Source of the DNA: Medicago truncatula
Taxonomy: Eukaryota; Streptophyta; Magnoliopsida; Fabales; Fabaceae
Direction of reading: 5' to 3'
Assembly: GCF_003473485.1 (NCBI RefSeq)
Contig: NC_053042.1
Coordinates: forward strand, 10,808,501 to 10,872,500
DNA: 64,000 bases
A program made the position numbers and the translations under genes. Shown in pieces: positions 22,460 to 33,527 of this stretch. The notes beneath the pieces are model-generated. The model worked only from the letters and a program-made list of their open reading frames with translations. It was not told where the DNA came from and searched no databases. How positions within the stretch are numbered: the stretch's first letter is position 1; the number at the start of each line of letters is the position of its first letter.

Positions 22460-23789
22460 CATGTGAATGAAGACATAGTCGTGTATATGGATCTAGTTTT
22501 CTTTCTTTTCTTTCTCACTAAATCGGGTATCTTCCACATGTAACTACAAAGACTACTTCATAGATCAGGGTTTATGACTATAATGAACGACAAAGCTCTT
22601 TCCTTTTAGAGTTTTAATGTTGATTCATATCCAGAGTTGAATAGAAACAGAAGACCTCTAGTTAAGTCAGAAGCGACGAGAACCATTTCATACAACCGTT
22701 CTTTTGTAATTGTCATTCTTTTTTGTCTCTTGGATCCTGCAATTTATGAGGACAAACTCAGCTTAAGCATATGTTAGTTTAAGTTTCAATAAGTTATTTT
22801 CTTTGTGTAGTGATTATATATACATGTTCATCAAACTATGAATTTATTTTGTTAGTTTCATCTTTCACTCAACGAGCCAACATTTTGTTTTGTTACCAGC
22901 TAGAATTGGTTTATTAATTTGTCAGCTTGATCCTTTTCTTCTGATTTCTGGTCTTCAATTTGTTCCTTCCAAGAGTAAGGATCCCTTTGTATAAGAGCAA
23001 GTTTAAAGTGATTATTAGATGATATGAATTTTTTAGATATTTTTATGTGATGCAAAAACTAATTCCTGGTTTTTAAAATAGTGAAAATCATTTTTTGTTG
23101 CTCATTAAAATTCATTTTTTTTCGATATATTAGATTAGACGTGTTCGTTTTTGAAGTTCGTGTAAAAGTGACCTTAAGTCTAAAGAATTGTTTATAGAAA
23201 TACTTCCAAATTATTCATCCAAAAGATGATCAAGTTAGCGATGAAAGAAAGTTGAGTTCATATTCTTTTAAAGTATGAGTCAACTTTTTACGAAGTAAAC
23301 CAACTTTCATCGAAGATAAATAATATCGAACATTAAACTTTATAGCTTTGTTGATTAAATTAAAGTGGTAATTTTGAACTGTGTGCAAAAAGTTTGGCAT
23401 GTAATAAAACTTCAGAGTTGAGAGGCAGAGTGGAAGCAATGTGTGCTGAATTGAATTTTAAGTTATAATATGGGGTGTGGAATGAACATGCCTCTCAGAT
23501 AATTGTACAGACTTTGGAGAACTTTAAACCATGAGGCTGAATCTAATTGTTTTTAGAGAGTGAACTCAATTTACAATCATTGAAACTTACACACAGAAGT
23601 AGAGGGAAAAGTATAACACGAATGAGCATGTTCTAAAACTGTTACTTGCATATAAACAAAAAAAACAAAGCATCGGAACCACAATAAGTTTTTCCTTAGA
23701 ATGTGGTATAAATAAAACTTAAAAATGATACAATTTTCACTCCTATGAACCTAACAGAATTAAGCTACCAAACACTAAACTTAAACTAA
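22460..23789. other. Intergenic, nothing recognised
   Basis: AT-rich DNA between the convergent 3' ends of the peptide gene and the beta-propeller gene. No gene, transposon termini or tandem repeat stands out. Confidence 0.45.
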
Positions 23790-24899
23790 TCAATTGATCT
23801 TTTTATCCATATTCTTGACAAGCTGACCCATTTGAAACCTCCAATAAAAGAAATAAGCCAAACCAAATCCAACCATAACATAAATCCAAACATTCTCATC
23901 TTCACTCTCTTTAGGTGACCTAACTTCCTCAATTCTAAAACTCTCCCTCCCTAAACTCCCCAAAACACCTTCCTTAACATAACCATACAAAACATACATC
24001 CTATCCCTCTCCCTTGCAACAACAGAAGTAGGGTACCCTTCATCACCAAGGTCAATTTTGTCATAAACCACACCTTCACTCCATCCATTGTTACTTTTTA
24101 ACATCCATAATTTATTTGCCTCTGGTGAAACCACCAAAACGACACCATCACTTCTCAAAACGACACCATCAGGACATGTCAGATTTTCAACGTTGTTAAG
24201 AAGGATCTGTCTTACTGTTCCGTCTTCAGCATCAACCTTAAAGATCTTTCCTGTATTGGATTGTGCTACCAAAAGATAACCATTGTTGACGTAAGCAATA
24301 CCGTTCAATCCACAGAAATTACACGGTGAATCGCGGTCCACGGGATTTTCCGTGAACCTCGCTGATTTTGAAAAGATTGAAGGTTCTCCTTGAAGGTTAA
24401 TTTTCCAGATGAAATTTCCGATTGAGTTTGTGACATAAGCGTTACCTTTGAAATCAACGGCAACGTCATTAGCGAGAGCGGGTTGATCATCTGATGGGAG
24501 TAGAGAGAGGAAGAGACGGTTGCCGGTGTTGAGATCGTATGCGGCGAGAGCGTTGTAAGGAGGGAGAGGATGAACAGCGTGGATTACGGCGAGAACACGG
24601 TTGTGAAGTGAATCGACTGTGATGCCTAAAACAGTGACGTTTTCGGGGAGGGAAGTGTCGGAGATTAGGGTTTCAACGATACCGGCATCTGAGATGGATG
24701 AGATTGTGCGGTGGTTGAGGGATCCGGTGAGGAAGTGTTGATTTTTTGCATCCCAAGCGAGGGATTCGGGGTAGAGGTTTTGTGATCGGAAATTGATGAG
24801 GTGGGGAGTTCCGGCGAGGGCTTTGGTGATCGGAGATGTGAGTTGGAAGAGGAGGAAGAGGGTGAAGATAAGGGAGTGTTTGGATGAGTTGATTGACAT
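23790..24899 (-). CDS. Membrane-anchored six-bladed beta-propeller protein (SMP-30/NHL superfamily)
   Basis: A 369-aa single-exon gene. Residues 1-29 are a signal peptide (hydrophobic SLIFTLFLLFQLTS, then ALA). Residues about 35-320 carry propeller repeats typical of the plant calcium-dependent phosphotriesterase-like/SMP-30 group: YPESLAWD, NRVLAVIHA, ALANDVAVDFKGNAYVTNS, CGLNGIAYVNNGYLLVAQS and CPDGVVLRSDGVVLVVS. A hydrophobic helix near residues 336-353 (VWIYVMVGFGLAYFFYW) is followed by a basic tail (VKNMDKK), predicting a type I protein with the propeller outside the cytosol. The substrate is unknown; related plant proteins are annotated by fold only. The ATG at 24899 is the first in frame and directly precedes the signal peptide. 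Confidence 0.88.
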   Translation of the reverse strand: MSINSSKHSLIFTLFLLFQLTSPITKALAGTPHLINFRSQNLYPESLAWDAKNQHFLTGSLNHRTISSISDAGIVETLISDTSLPENVTVLGITVDSLHNRVLAVIHAVHPLPPYNALAAYDLNTGNRLFLSLLPSDDQPALANDVAVDFKGNAYVTNSIGNFIWKINLQGEPSIFSKSARFTENPVDRDSPCNFCGLNGIAYVNNGYLLVAQSNTGKIFKVDAEDGTVRQILLNNVENLTCPDGVVLRSDGVVLVVSPEANKLWMLKSNNGWSEGVVYDKIDLGDEGYPTSVVARERDRMYVLYGYVKEGVLGSLGRESFRIEEVRSPKESEDENVWIYVMVGFGLAYFFYWRFQMGQLVKNMDKKIN

Positions 24900-25190
24900 G
24901 GTGGTGGTGGTGAAAGGGAAAGTGTGTTGTAGCGACTGAGGTTACAAAGTAGTTCTGCAACTGTTGTTGGATGTTGTTTTATTAAAGTTTGATACTACTT
25001 CAAACAAAATTTATGCTTAAAATATATTTTTGTTACTTTATCTTAATGAAAATTCGTTTTAATCATCCTCCCTTTTTCTACTTTTCTTTTTTTAAAGACT
25101 TTTCCTTTATCTTTTTTAAATCGTTTTGTTTTTAATCTTTTTTTTTTTAAAAAAAAGTTGTTTTAATTTGTTTTGAATTAAGTAGACATA

Positions 25191-25390
25191 TAACCAAGAG
25201 CGCTTAGATGAGATGAAACATGTCTTTTCTAATTTAACCAAGGTCTTGGGTTCGAATCTAATCTTGGGCATACATCAGCGTTAAAACTCTTAGGTGCGCT
25301 TGCCGCCCATTTGGATCGCACAATGTTCGAGGGATTAGTCTTTACAGTTGCGCGCAGAGGATACCTGATTTTAAAAAAATAAAAAATAAA
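25191..25390 (+). mobile_element. SINE with 12-bp target duplication
   Basis: A 200-bp unit between perfect copies of TAAGTAGACATA (25179-25190 and 25391-25402). It contains a B-box-like GTCTTGGGTTCGAATC about 50 bp from its left end and finishes with an A-rich tail. Length, Pol III-like box, A-rich end and duplication all fit a tRNA-derived plant SINE. Confidence 0.8.
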
Positions 25391-26104
25391 TAAGTAGACA
25401 TAACAACAAAATCTATACATTTCCTTTAAAAAAAATCAATATATTTACTCAACAAAAAAAATCCATATACGTGGATATCTGTCTGAACTTAATCTAATTT
25501 TAAGGAAAAATTATGTTTTGATTGAGTTTGAGTTTAAGTTTGGATTTTCACTGTTTTCAAGAGATGAGACGCAACACCTTAAACCTATCTCATTTATCTA
25601 AAATGATATAATTACTCTTCTTTTACTTAGAAACCAATCTTTCTTTTTTTGTGAACTTATTTATGCCTCTCATCCTTTCTCATTGTTCCAATGTTCCGCC
25701 TCTATCTCCATTCTACATTGCGCCTCCCTTTCATTCTCTCTCATTGATCGACTGCTCTCTCTTTCACGAAACCTCCATTGGCTCCACCATCACAAGGAAG
25801 TCATCACCACCTTCTTGAACTCCTCGTTGTTTTTCTTATTGTAAGTTATACTATTCCACTTTTCTTGTTTTTGCTTCAAAATCATAAGTTCTATTGAAAC
25901 TCTTTTTTTCATCTCAAACAGAATATTAATCATTGTTAAGATGGATTGTTGTTGTTTAATTTTGAACTTAATTGTATGAATGATTTTGACCCCTCAAGTT
26001 TACCTACTTTGTAATTGTGTTTATTGACGGCAGGCGTGGTAAGGGTATCTGATCCCAACGTAAATTTGTTGGGTGCATACTTGAGGTTCAATTATTCATC
26101 CATA

Positions 26105-26480
26105 TCAGGTATCTTTTAAATTTTAAATTTTAATCTATAGTCCTGCACACTTGAGCATATATTAGCATCATATCCAATTGTTCTTTAATACTTTGTTATC
26201 ATCAAAACTTTAGAGACATTGTACAAATCAAATTTTGTTTCAACAATCCCCCCATTTTTTATGATGACAAACACAAGTATTTAGTCCAAAGGTTGAGGTT
26301 TGTAAACTCCTCATAAGTCTTATCTAGGTTAATTAAATTCCATTTTAATCGATAAATAGCGTATCAAAGCCAAAGAGCATATCATAACCAGAGCCTGGTT
26401 AGCTTACGTAAGTTGGTTAAAAGAATTTCATACTAGACCAATCAGAGTCTTATTAGTTTTTGACTTAGCACAAGTTACTT
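26105..26480 (-). mobile_element. SIRE/Maximus-like copia fragment (fossil)
   Basis: In minus orientation an LTR begins TGTTGAAACAAAATTTG (26245 leftwards) and carries TTTTGATGATAACAAAG, the usual start of SIRE/Maximus-group LTRs. The adjoining purine tract (26246-26258) and the start of the internal region lie to its right. Only this end survives; it is old and non-functional. Confidence 0.65.
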
Positions 26481-27186
26481 AAAATTTGAAAGCAATAAGT
26501 TTTAAGTTCCTTAACTTTTTCAAAGACTGAGAACTCAAAAGATAATATTAGACATTTTCCGAACATATTATGTAGAGAGTTTAAGAGTTTAGGGAGGTGA
26601 TAATTGCTTCAGATTGTATCTTTGAGAATATAGTGGTGGTCTCTTTAATACACATACCTCTTTTTTTAGATTGTAATTTATATATACACTCACAAAGTAT
26701 TTCTTGTACTTTGAGGTGTTTTTTTAATGAACTTGTTACTTGTCCTTTAAAATATTGGATTCAAAATACAAAATTATTATTCATAGATTTCAAGTATCCA
26801 CCAATTATTAGAGCTAGAATTGTCAAATAAGCTCCAAACTCTTAAGCATCTTAATCATAGACCTCAACTGAAAAGAAAAAATCGACCCCGATTCAATCTT
26901 AAGTATAATGTTGATTTAGATGAGTGAATATATGATAAAATACGAGACACAAATGAATATATTAAAGAGAATCGATTGATAAAAGAAAAATAACAAAATC
27001 TGTGGTCTTCTAATATGATAAAAAGAAAAAAGATAGATGATAAAGCTAAAACTCATGTCTATCCACCGGTTACAACTCAACACAAGAAGACTACTCATAG
27101 AACATTTCTAGAGTAGATTTATCAGACTCTTATATTAATTTTAAAAAGCAATAAAAAAAGTGCAATAGCATTGTATGACAAACTAA

Positions 27187-27234
27187 GACATCCTAACTAT
27201 TCCCTCAAAAAAATAAAAAAGACAGCCTAACTAT
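27187..27234 (+). mobile_element. Micro-insertion with 14-bp flanking repeat (one mismatch)
   Basis: GACATCCTAACTAT (27187-27200) and GACAGCCTAACTAT (27221-27234) bracket the 20-bp filler TCCCTCAAAAAAATAAAAAA. Confidence 0.6.
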
Positions 27235-27845
27235 GTTGGTATTTTTTGGCTGTCATATATAATTAATTTGTAGTACTCTATAAATATTATTAAAAAAAAT
27301 ATAAAAAATACAAAAGTACTTGGGAACTAGACCAAAACAAAGGTCAAAATAAAAAAACGAACACCCATGATCTGTCTCCTAAAAAACCTTAAAAAAAAAA
27401 AAAAAGTACAGAACAAACAATAAAAACAACAACAAAGGAAAGAGAACTCTTAACAAAGAGAACATTTGATCAATCAGCCTCTCATGAGCAGATACAAAAT
27501 AATATTAACAAAACAAGCTAAGAAAATTTACTAATAATCATTCAGAAAACCAAAACTTAAATATCTAGAGCAGCCATCTTCACGCATCTACTTCAGTCTT
27601 CCATTTCTTTTTATCGAGCAAGCTTAGCTTCAAACAAGCACACATTTATTCAGTATGAGAGAAGAAGAAAAAAACGCTAATATAAAGCATAATGCTAGAT
27701 ATATAGATATAACAGGATTTCGTGAGTGCCTTCCCGAATGAGTTGGCAGCTTCTCATCCCTTTGATGTTATATAATCGTTTGACTAATCACTACATAAAA
27801 AAAATAAAAGAAACGCAACCCTGTTTTTCCGGCTGTTAGCGATTT

Positions 27846-30800
27846 TTATTGGATAAACACTATTTCGGGAGCACTTCGTGGCAAAATCTCTCTAGATATA
27901 TAGCACTTCTCATAAAGTAAACTAGTACAGCAACAAACATTAAAAAGTGTTTCAATAAAAAATAATGGAGACCAAAAATAAGAGTCGGTACCTTTCTCAT
28001 GCCAATAAAATTTTTGTAAGACTATGTTTGGGATGTGAGCGATTTTAGGCCCGGTTGCACTTGTTTCTCTCAAACATTCCTCAATTAAGAGTGGACATTC
28101 AATGATTTCTAAGGTTTTTAAGTTGGTAAGACGAGGCATTTCTTTAGGCAGCAATGCCAAATATCTGCAATGGTACACCGTAAGATGCTGAAGTGATGAG
28201 ATGTTGCATATCCAATCTGGTAATTCCTTAAGGTCAGAACACCATGTAAATGTGATTTTTTGGAGGGAACGAAGACAATTGGGGTCATTTTTAAACCACA
28301 TTTCAATTACTTGAAATCCTTGACTTGAAAGATTGTCAAAGTCAAGATCCTCGAGAGAAGTAAGATTTTTAAACCAATCCTTCGGAGCTTTTTCCATACC
28401 CATAATGGTTTCATTAATTTTCAAGGATTTGAGCATGGAAAGAGGAGGGAAGCCAATCGAATATTGTGACTCTGCTATATTTAGTGTTGCTTCCAATATC
28501 TCCGCACTGGACCTCCTTAATACTAATATCTTAATGTTTGGAAAAGTAGGCATGTAAGTCAACATGTAACATCCACTAATTGTCAGTATAGAAAGACAAG
28601 GAAAATGAGGCAACAAGAGATGATGTGAAGAGTTAATATCATTCAAATCATCTCCCATCCTCCTCCATCCCCTCAGCTTGTAACAACGACTAAATTGTAA
28701 GCTCTCCAAAGATGGGAAGAATGAATCTGGGAGAATAGGATCTTCATAATAAATGCACTCCAATTCTTCAAGCCAAATTAACTGAAGTGACTTAAGGTAT
28801 GGAAGACGTTCCCACGGTGGGAGATATCGGCAACCACTACAAGAATTAAGAGATATTTCAATTAAATTTGTGAGTGGAGAAAGCCAATTGGATAAAATCA
28901 GAACCTTGTGTTGTATGCTCAATTTTCTAAATCTAGATGGTGTCTTGTCTCTGAAGGTCGAACGATATAGCTGAAGGTGTCTCAAATTGATTAAATTTGA
29001 AACAACTTTTGAAACATTTTCATACAATAACAATTTTATTGTCTGCAAACAAACAAGATTGCTGATAGATTTGGGAAGACTTTCTAATACATCACACTTT
29101 AAGGTAAGATACCTTAAATGCTTCAATTTTTCAATGGAATTGGGTAGCTTGCTATGATGACCCACCAACTACAAGACGCGTAAGTAATTGAAATTTGAAA
29201 TAACCGATAGTTCCACTCCACCCTGTTTATTGCCTTTGGAATCAAACACAATCAAAGACCGCAATCTACTTGAATCCAACGATTCCAACCTACAAAAAGC
29301 ATCACATACCACTGATACATGCAGAGGTCTTCCTAGACATCTTTTTTCCTTACTATTCAAGTAACAAAAATCATTGCCAGCTACTTCTGTTGCAAGATCA
29401 TGCAATAAATCATGCATTTTAAAACCAATTACATCACCATCGTCATTCAATTTTGCATCTTGGAAGAATGAATTCGTCAAGAAAATATTTACAAATTGAT
29501 TACCAACATCTTCCATGCATTTCCCCTCAACTGAACAACCAAGATAACCTTGTGCCATCCACATTTGAATTAACTCATCCTTCTCAAATTCCCAATCCTT
29601 AGGAAATAAAGAGCAATAAGCAAAACATTCCCTTTGTTGAGGTGACAAGTTATGGTAACTCAATTTTAGGACCGGCATGATGCTATTTTCATCTTCGCAT
29701 AATCTCCATAAGTCACCTTGCAAGACATTGTTCCATTCAATTTCTTTACTTTTACTTCGTAATATGCCTCCCAATGATCTAATTGCCAATGGTACTCCTT
29801 TGCACTTTTTCGCTATCTTCTTACCTATTGATTCAAGATCCTGGTTTACTACTCCAACGGAATCATCCCCAAAGACAATCTTCTTCAACAAACCCCAAGA
29901 TTCTTCTGAAGTCAAACCTTTTAAAGTATAAGGGTCATCTACACGCATTGTGTGTGCCACGGTTTTCTCACGAGTTGTCACTACAACCTTACTGCCTTGA
30001 GCACCACACATCAAATAAGTCATTAACTGATCCCACTTTTCAAAACTCTTATTCCAAACGTCATCCAGAAGTAACAAGTATCTCTTACCAGTTAAATTTT
30101 CACGAAGCATATTTTGCAAGTTGTCCAATGATAATGTGTCATCAATTTTGTTCTTGGTTAATGACTCCAACATGTTCTTCAGAATAGTTTTGACGTCAAA
30201 GTTATCAGAGACACATACCCACATACTCTTCTCAAACAAATCTTGCACTTCTCTATCGTTGTATACCAATTGAGCAAGAGCCGTCTTCCCTAAACCACCA
30301 ATACCAACAATAGCAACCAAGGAGACATTCTGATTTTCATGTGATTGCATCAACAAACTTATAATTTTCTTTTTATCATATTCTCTTCCAATGATATTTG
30401 ATTCTAACACAAAAGAACTAGTTTCCCTCCTTACATCGTTAGTTTTCTCAACCACTACAACATTTGAGTTAAGATTCAACCCAGACATATCTTTCACCAC
30501 ATCATTAAAACCTTTTTGTATTTTTTCAATCTCTAGAGCCATTTTACGACAAAAAACAGCTTTGCTTAAAGAGAAAGAATGAAGTACCTTTGTTACTTTG
30601 TTCTTATGAGCTTCATCCCTTTTGCGTATCATATCTTCAATAAGAAATTCATCTATCAAATCATCTGCAGCAACAAGCACATCTTTGAGCCTTGTAACCC
30701 AGTTTTGTACACAAAGACTTTTCTCTTGTTTGTTCTCAGCATCAAGGAGCACAGCTCTGATGGATTCAACTGTCTTCGTAAGGCTTTCTAATTCATCTTT

Positions 30801-31000
30801 CACATTATTAATCCGTCCAAATTCACGTAAGGCAACAGAAGCCAACCTATGAAAAGAAAAATGTCAGCAAACAAGCTTGTATATATATATATATATCGTT
30901 GGTTTAACTTTAAAAGAAGAAAAAAATTGATAAAGGGTTGAAAATGAATTAACCCGTTAATGAGGCTTTGAGCAACACCGTATGGAATTTGTTCAGCCAT
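27846..31000 (-). pseudogene. CC-NB-ARC-LRR (CNL) resistance-type gene with an in-frame stop
   Basis: Exon 1 (30954-31000) encodes MAEQIPYGVAQSLIN and joins in frame to exon 2 at 30846. The N-terminal coiled coil carries the EDVID-like ADDLIDEF. NB-ARC motifs are in order: P-loop GIGGLGKTALAQ (about residue 195), RNBS-A FEKSMWVCVSDNFD, kinase-2 RYLLLLDDVW, RNBS-B GSKVVVTTRE, GVPLA, RNBS-D CFAYCSLFPKD and MHD in FKMHDLLHDLA. The frame reaches LRVL and meets TAG (29169-29171, codon 575). The same frame continues for 440 codons of LRRs (KLPNSIEKLKHLRYL onward) to 27846. CNLs are intracellular immune receptors. As it stands the gene encodes a 574-aa CC-NB-ARC protein lacking LRRs: a recent pseudogene, a truncated product, or a one-base error in the sequence. 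No other disruption is apparent. Confidence 0.85.
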
Positions 31001-31242
31001 CTTTCAAAAACGTAACACAGGGAAATTAGTAGATCGAAAGATTGTAAATTTGCAGAGCTTGAGAGTGGAAATGAAGTTAGGAAAATCCAAACATAATTAT
31101 ATTATGGACCAACGAAAGGGACAAAAATATAATTACCTCTCAAAATAATCTAGTGGTGGGGAAACAAGTCGCTTCGGTGTCTGCATGAGCATCACAAGTG
31201 TCCTCATAAAAAAAAATGTAAGAAACCATGAAAATAATATCC

Positions 31243-32521
31243 TAAAGGTGAGAAAAACACAAGAATCAGGGTTGAATTGTGTTAGTTTTTTCTTCGTTTT
31301 CTTCTAAGTTGAAAACACTGATTAGAAGTATATAAAATTCTACTTCTGGAGTGATGTTCAGAACTAAATGCAGCGGATAAAACAGAGAGAGAAGAAAGAC
31401 ACAAATCAATTATACATGTTCCTTCCACAAACCGGAAGTAGTCATGTCCCCCTTGCACTTTCAAGGAGAGTTCACTAAAAATGTAATATCTGATTACAAC
31501 TGTTCACTACTAAACTTAGCAAGAGACTTCAAATTACTCAAGCACAACTGCAAGAGATTTCCTATGCTCCTGAACACAATCAAGAGACTTCTAATGCTCA
31601 AGCACAACTGCAAGAGACTTCTATTCAAACAGAATTACACAGAAAATTGTTTGAGGTTGAACACTTGATATACAATCAGTGGTGTTCACAATACAAATCA
31701 GATACAAACTCTTAAGACTCTAGAATTTCTAAGATATGAACTTTGATAAGAAATTCTAAGTGAACTTTTAATGGAGAACATTTTCAGTAGAGTTTTGGCG
31801 CTTTCAAATTGTTGTTGAGTCTTGCCATTCTCTAAGTCTTCACTCCTTTATACAGAGGTGTGAAAGAGACGCTGTGAATTGTCAGCACATCAAAATAGAT
31901 TCGTTTGAGCTTGGCCAATCACCAATGATCTTTTGTCTGATATGGTTATTGTCCTATGAAGGATCAATTTCAAATTCATTCCAAGTATGAAGGAACAATG
32001 CTGCAGGCAGAGCTGTTATTCTTGTCTTGTAGCAGAGACACAAACTGAGTAGTGAAGATAGTGGTTGTACACTTCGTACAATTGTACTTTGTCAATGCTC
32101 TTCAAAGAACAATCATCCAATGCTTTCAAATCCTTTCAAAATAGTTGTTGCTTCACTCTTCTGATTTTCTGCAATGCTTAGACGAGATTAAATCCATTGA
32201 ACAACCTTTTGAAGCTTTAAGTCTTGCATCTCCTGATGAACTTCAGCTTTTGATGATCTTGCTTCTGATGAACTTGCTCCTGATGACGTCATCACTTTAG
32301 GAGCACTAAACTTCAAGAGCACTTCTCTTCAAACGCTTCAAGCTTCCTTTTGTTGATTCCTTAGCTCTCTTTTGTTCTTTCAGAACCTAATAAAGATATC
32401 AAATTTTTGTCTATGGTCATGTACACTTTAACAAATATTAGCATATTCAATTGACAATTTTTAATACCTTGTTATCATCAAAACTCTTAAAGGGTAATGT
32501 TAAACACATTTTGTTTCAACA
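31243..32521 (-). mobile_element. SIRE/Maximus-like solo LTR (fossil)
   Basis: About 1279 bp. Its minus-strand start TGTTGAAACAAAATGTG with TTTTGATGATAACAAGG matches the remnant at 26.1-26.2 kb. It is bounded by TATCC (31238-31242) and TATTC (32522-32526), a probable 5-bp duplication with one change. No internal region is attached, so it is a solo LTR left by recombination. It lies about 240 bp upstream of the NLR start codon. An imperfect tandem repeat of GCACAACTGCAAGAGACTTC sits at about 31520-31625. Confidence 0.72.
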
Positions 32522-32967
32522 TATTCTTTCAGTTTCAAATTATACGACATTTTGGACATTTAACACGTATTAAAAAATGAGGCTTCTATGGTGCCCTTAG
32601 AAAACTAACTCTTTTGAAAAAAATTATTTTGTTTAGCTAATAGTATAACTGCCGATGTTATGTGAGTTAGTGTCCTGCTGGTGGATCACTCTAAAACTAA
32701 ATTTTGCTTTATTACACTTCAGTCATCATATAAAATATTAAGAGAAATTTCAATCTTAGTGCACAAATGAGAATATATGTTTAATTTTGATTTAATTAGG
32801 GACACAATTGCAATAAGTAAAAATATAATGACACACACTATAGGCAAATGTTCAATACACCATATAATCTGATGTGGCATGAATTAAATACACAAATGCT
32901 CAATGATTGACCATTTAACTTCACTAAAAATGTTATTTAAGGAGGGTGCTTTCATCGATAAATACTA

Positions 32968-33265
32968 CTATCTCCGTCCCTAAATAAAGGACCATTTTGG
33001 TCAAATCACGAGAATTAAGAAAGTTGGTATTGATATTAATTTTGCTTGTAATTATTAATGTTTAATTTTTACAATTTTATCTTTTAAGAGAGAGGGCGTT
33101 AACTTATGTTTTCAACATAATATTTAATGTCGATCGAAGAAAAAGATATAAAATAAATAGAGTTATCTTAGTAAAAAAAAATTAAAGTTGTTGAAAATAT
33201 CAAAGGAGTCTTATAAAAATGGACTTTTTTTTTCAATCGAGTGTTATAATTAGGGACGAAGGTAG
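32968..33265. mobile_element. Stowaway-type MITE
   Basis: Ends CTATCTCCGTCCCTAA on the left and CTACCTTCGTCCCTAA (reverse complement) on the right, with TA on both sides, about 298 bp. The sequence CCCTAAATAAAGGACC just inside the left end is characteristic of legume Stowaway elements. Confidence 0.75.
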
Positions 33266-33302
33266 TACATAGTTTTTTTTTTGAAGGAGGAAATAGTACA
33301 TA
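33263..33302 (-). mobile_element. Micro-insertion with 9-bp flanking repeat
   Basis: TAGTACATA occurs at 33263-33271 and 33294-33302 around a filler that reads CCTCCTTC plus oligo(A) on the minus strand. It sits exactly at the edge of the Stowaway MITE. Confidence 0.45.
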
Positions 33303-33475
33303 TTTTTGTGTGGGAAAGAAATATTATGAGTTGTTTTACAAAATCGTCTTTAATAAATGATATGGAAATGATGAATGAAATAATTGAAAGAAGATAGAGT
33401 AATAGATAGTTAATGATATATAATAAGAAAATTTTATAAAAGCGATATTTTGTCAAAAATACTATAAAACGACAT

Positions 33476-33527
33476 ATAATTTAGGACAATTTTTTCCAAA
33501 GCGACATATAATTTGGGAAGGAGGGAG
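33476..33527. mobile_element. Right end of a second Stowaway-like MITE
   Basis: GACATATAATTTGGGAAGGAGGGAGTA is a standard right terminus (reverse complement TACTCCCTCC...). The left end was not placed with certainty; a candidate is TTCAGTTTCAAATTATACGAC at about 32530. Confidence 0.45.

Larger units (their letters stand above)
24900..27845. other. Intergenic with retroelement remnants
   Basis: Upstream side of the beta-propeller gene and downstream side of the NLR gene. A CT-rich stretch at about 25660-25830 resembles a plant 5' leader but leads to no recognisable protein. The rest, apart from the SINE, the LTR fragment and one micro-insertion listed separately, shows no feature. Confidence 0.45.

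Noticed and set aside
29677-30852. Plus-strand frames opposite the NLR gene
   Set aside because: Antisense shadows of the NB-ARC coding sequence.
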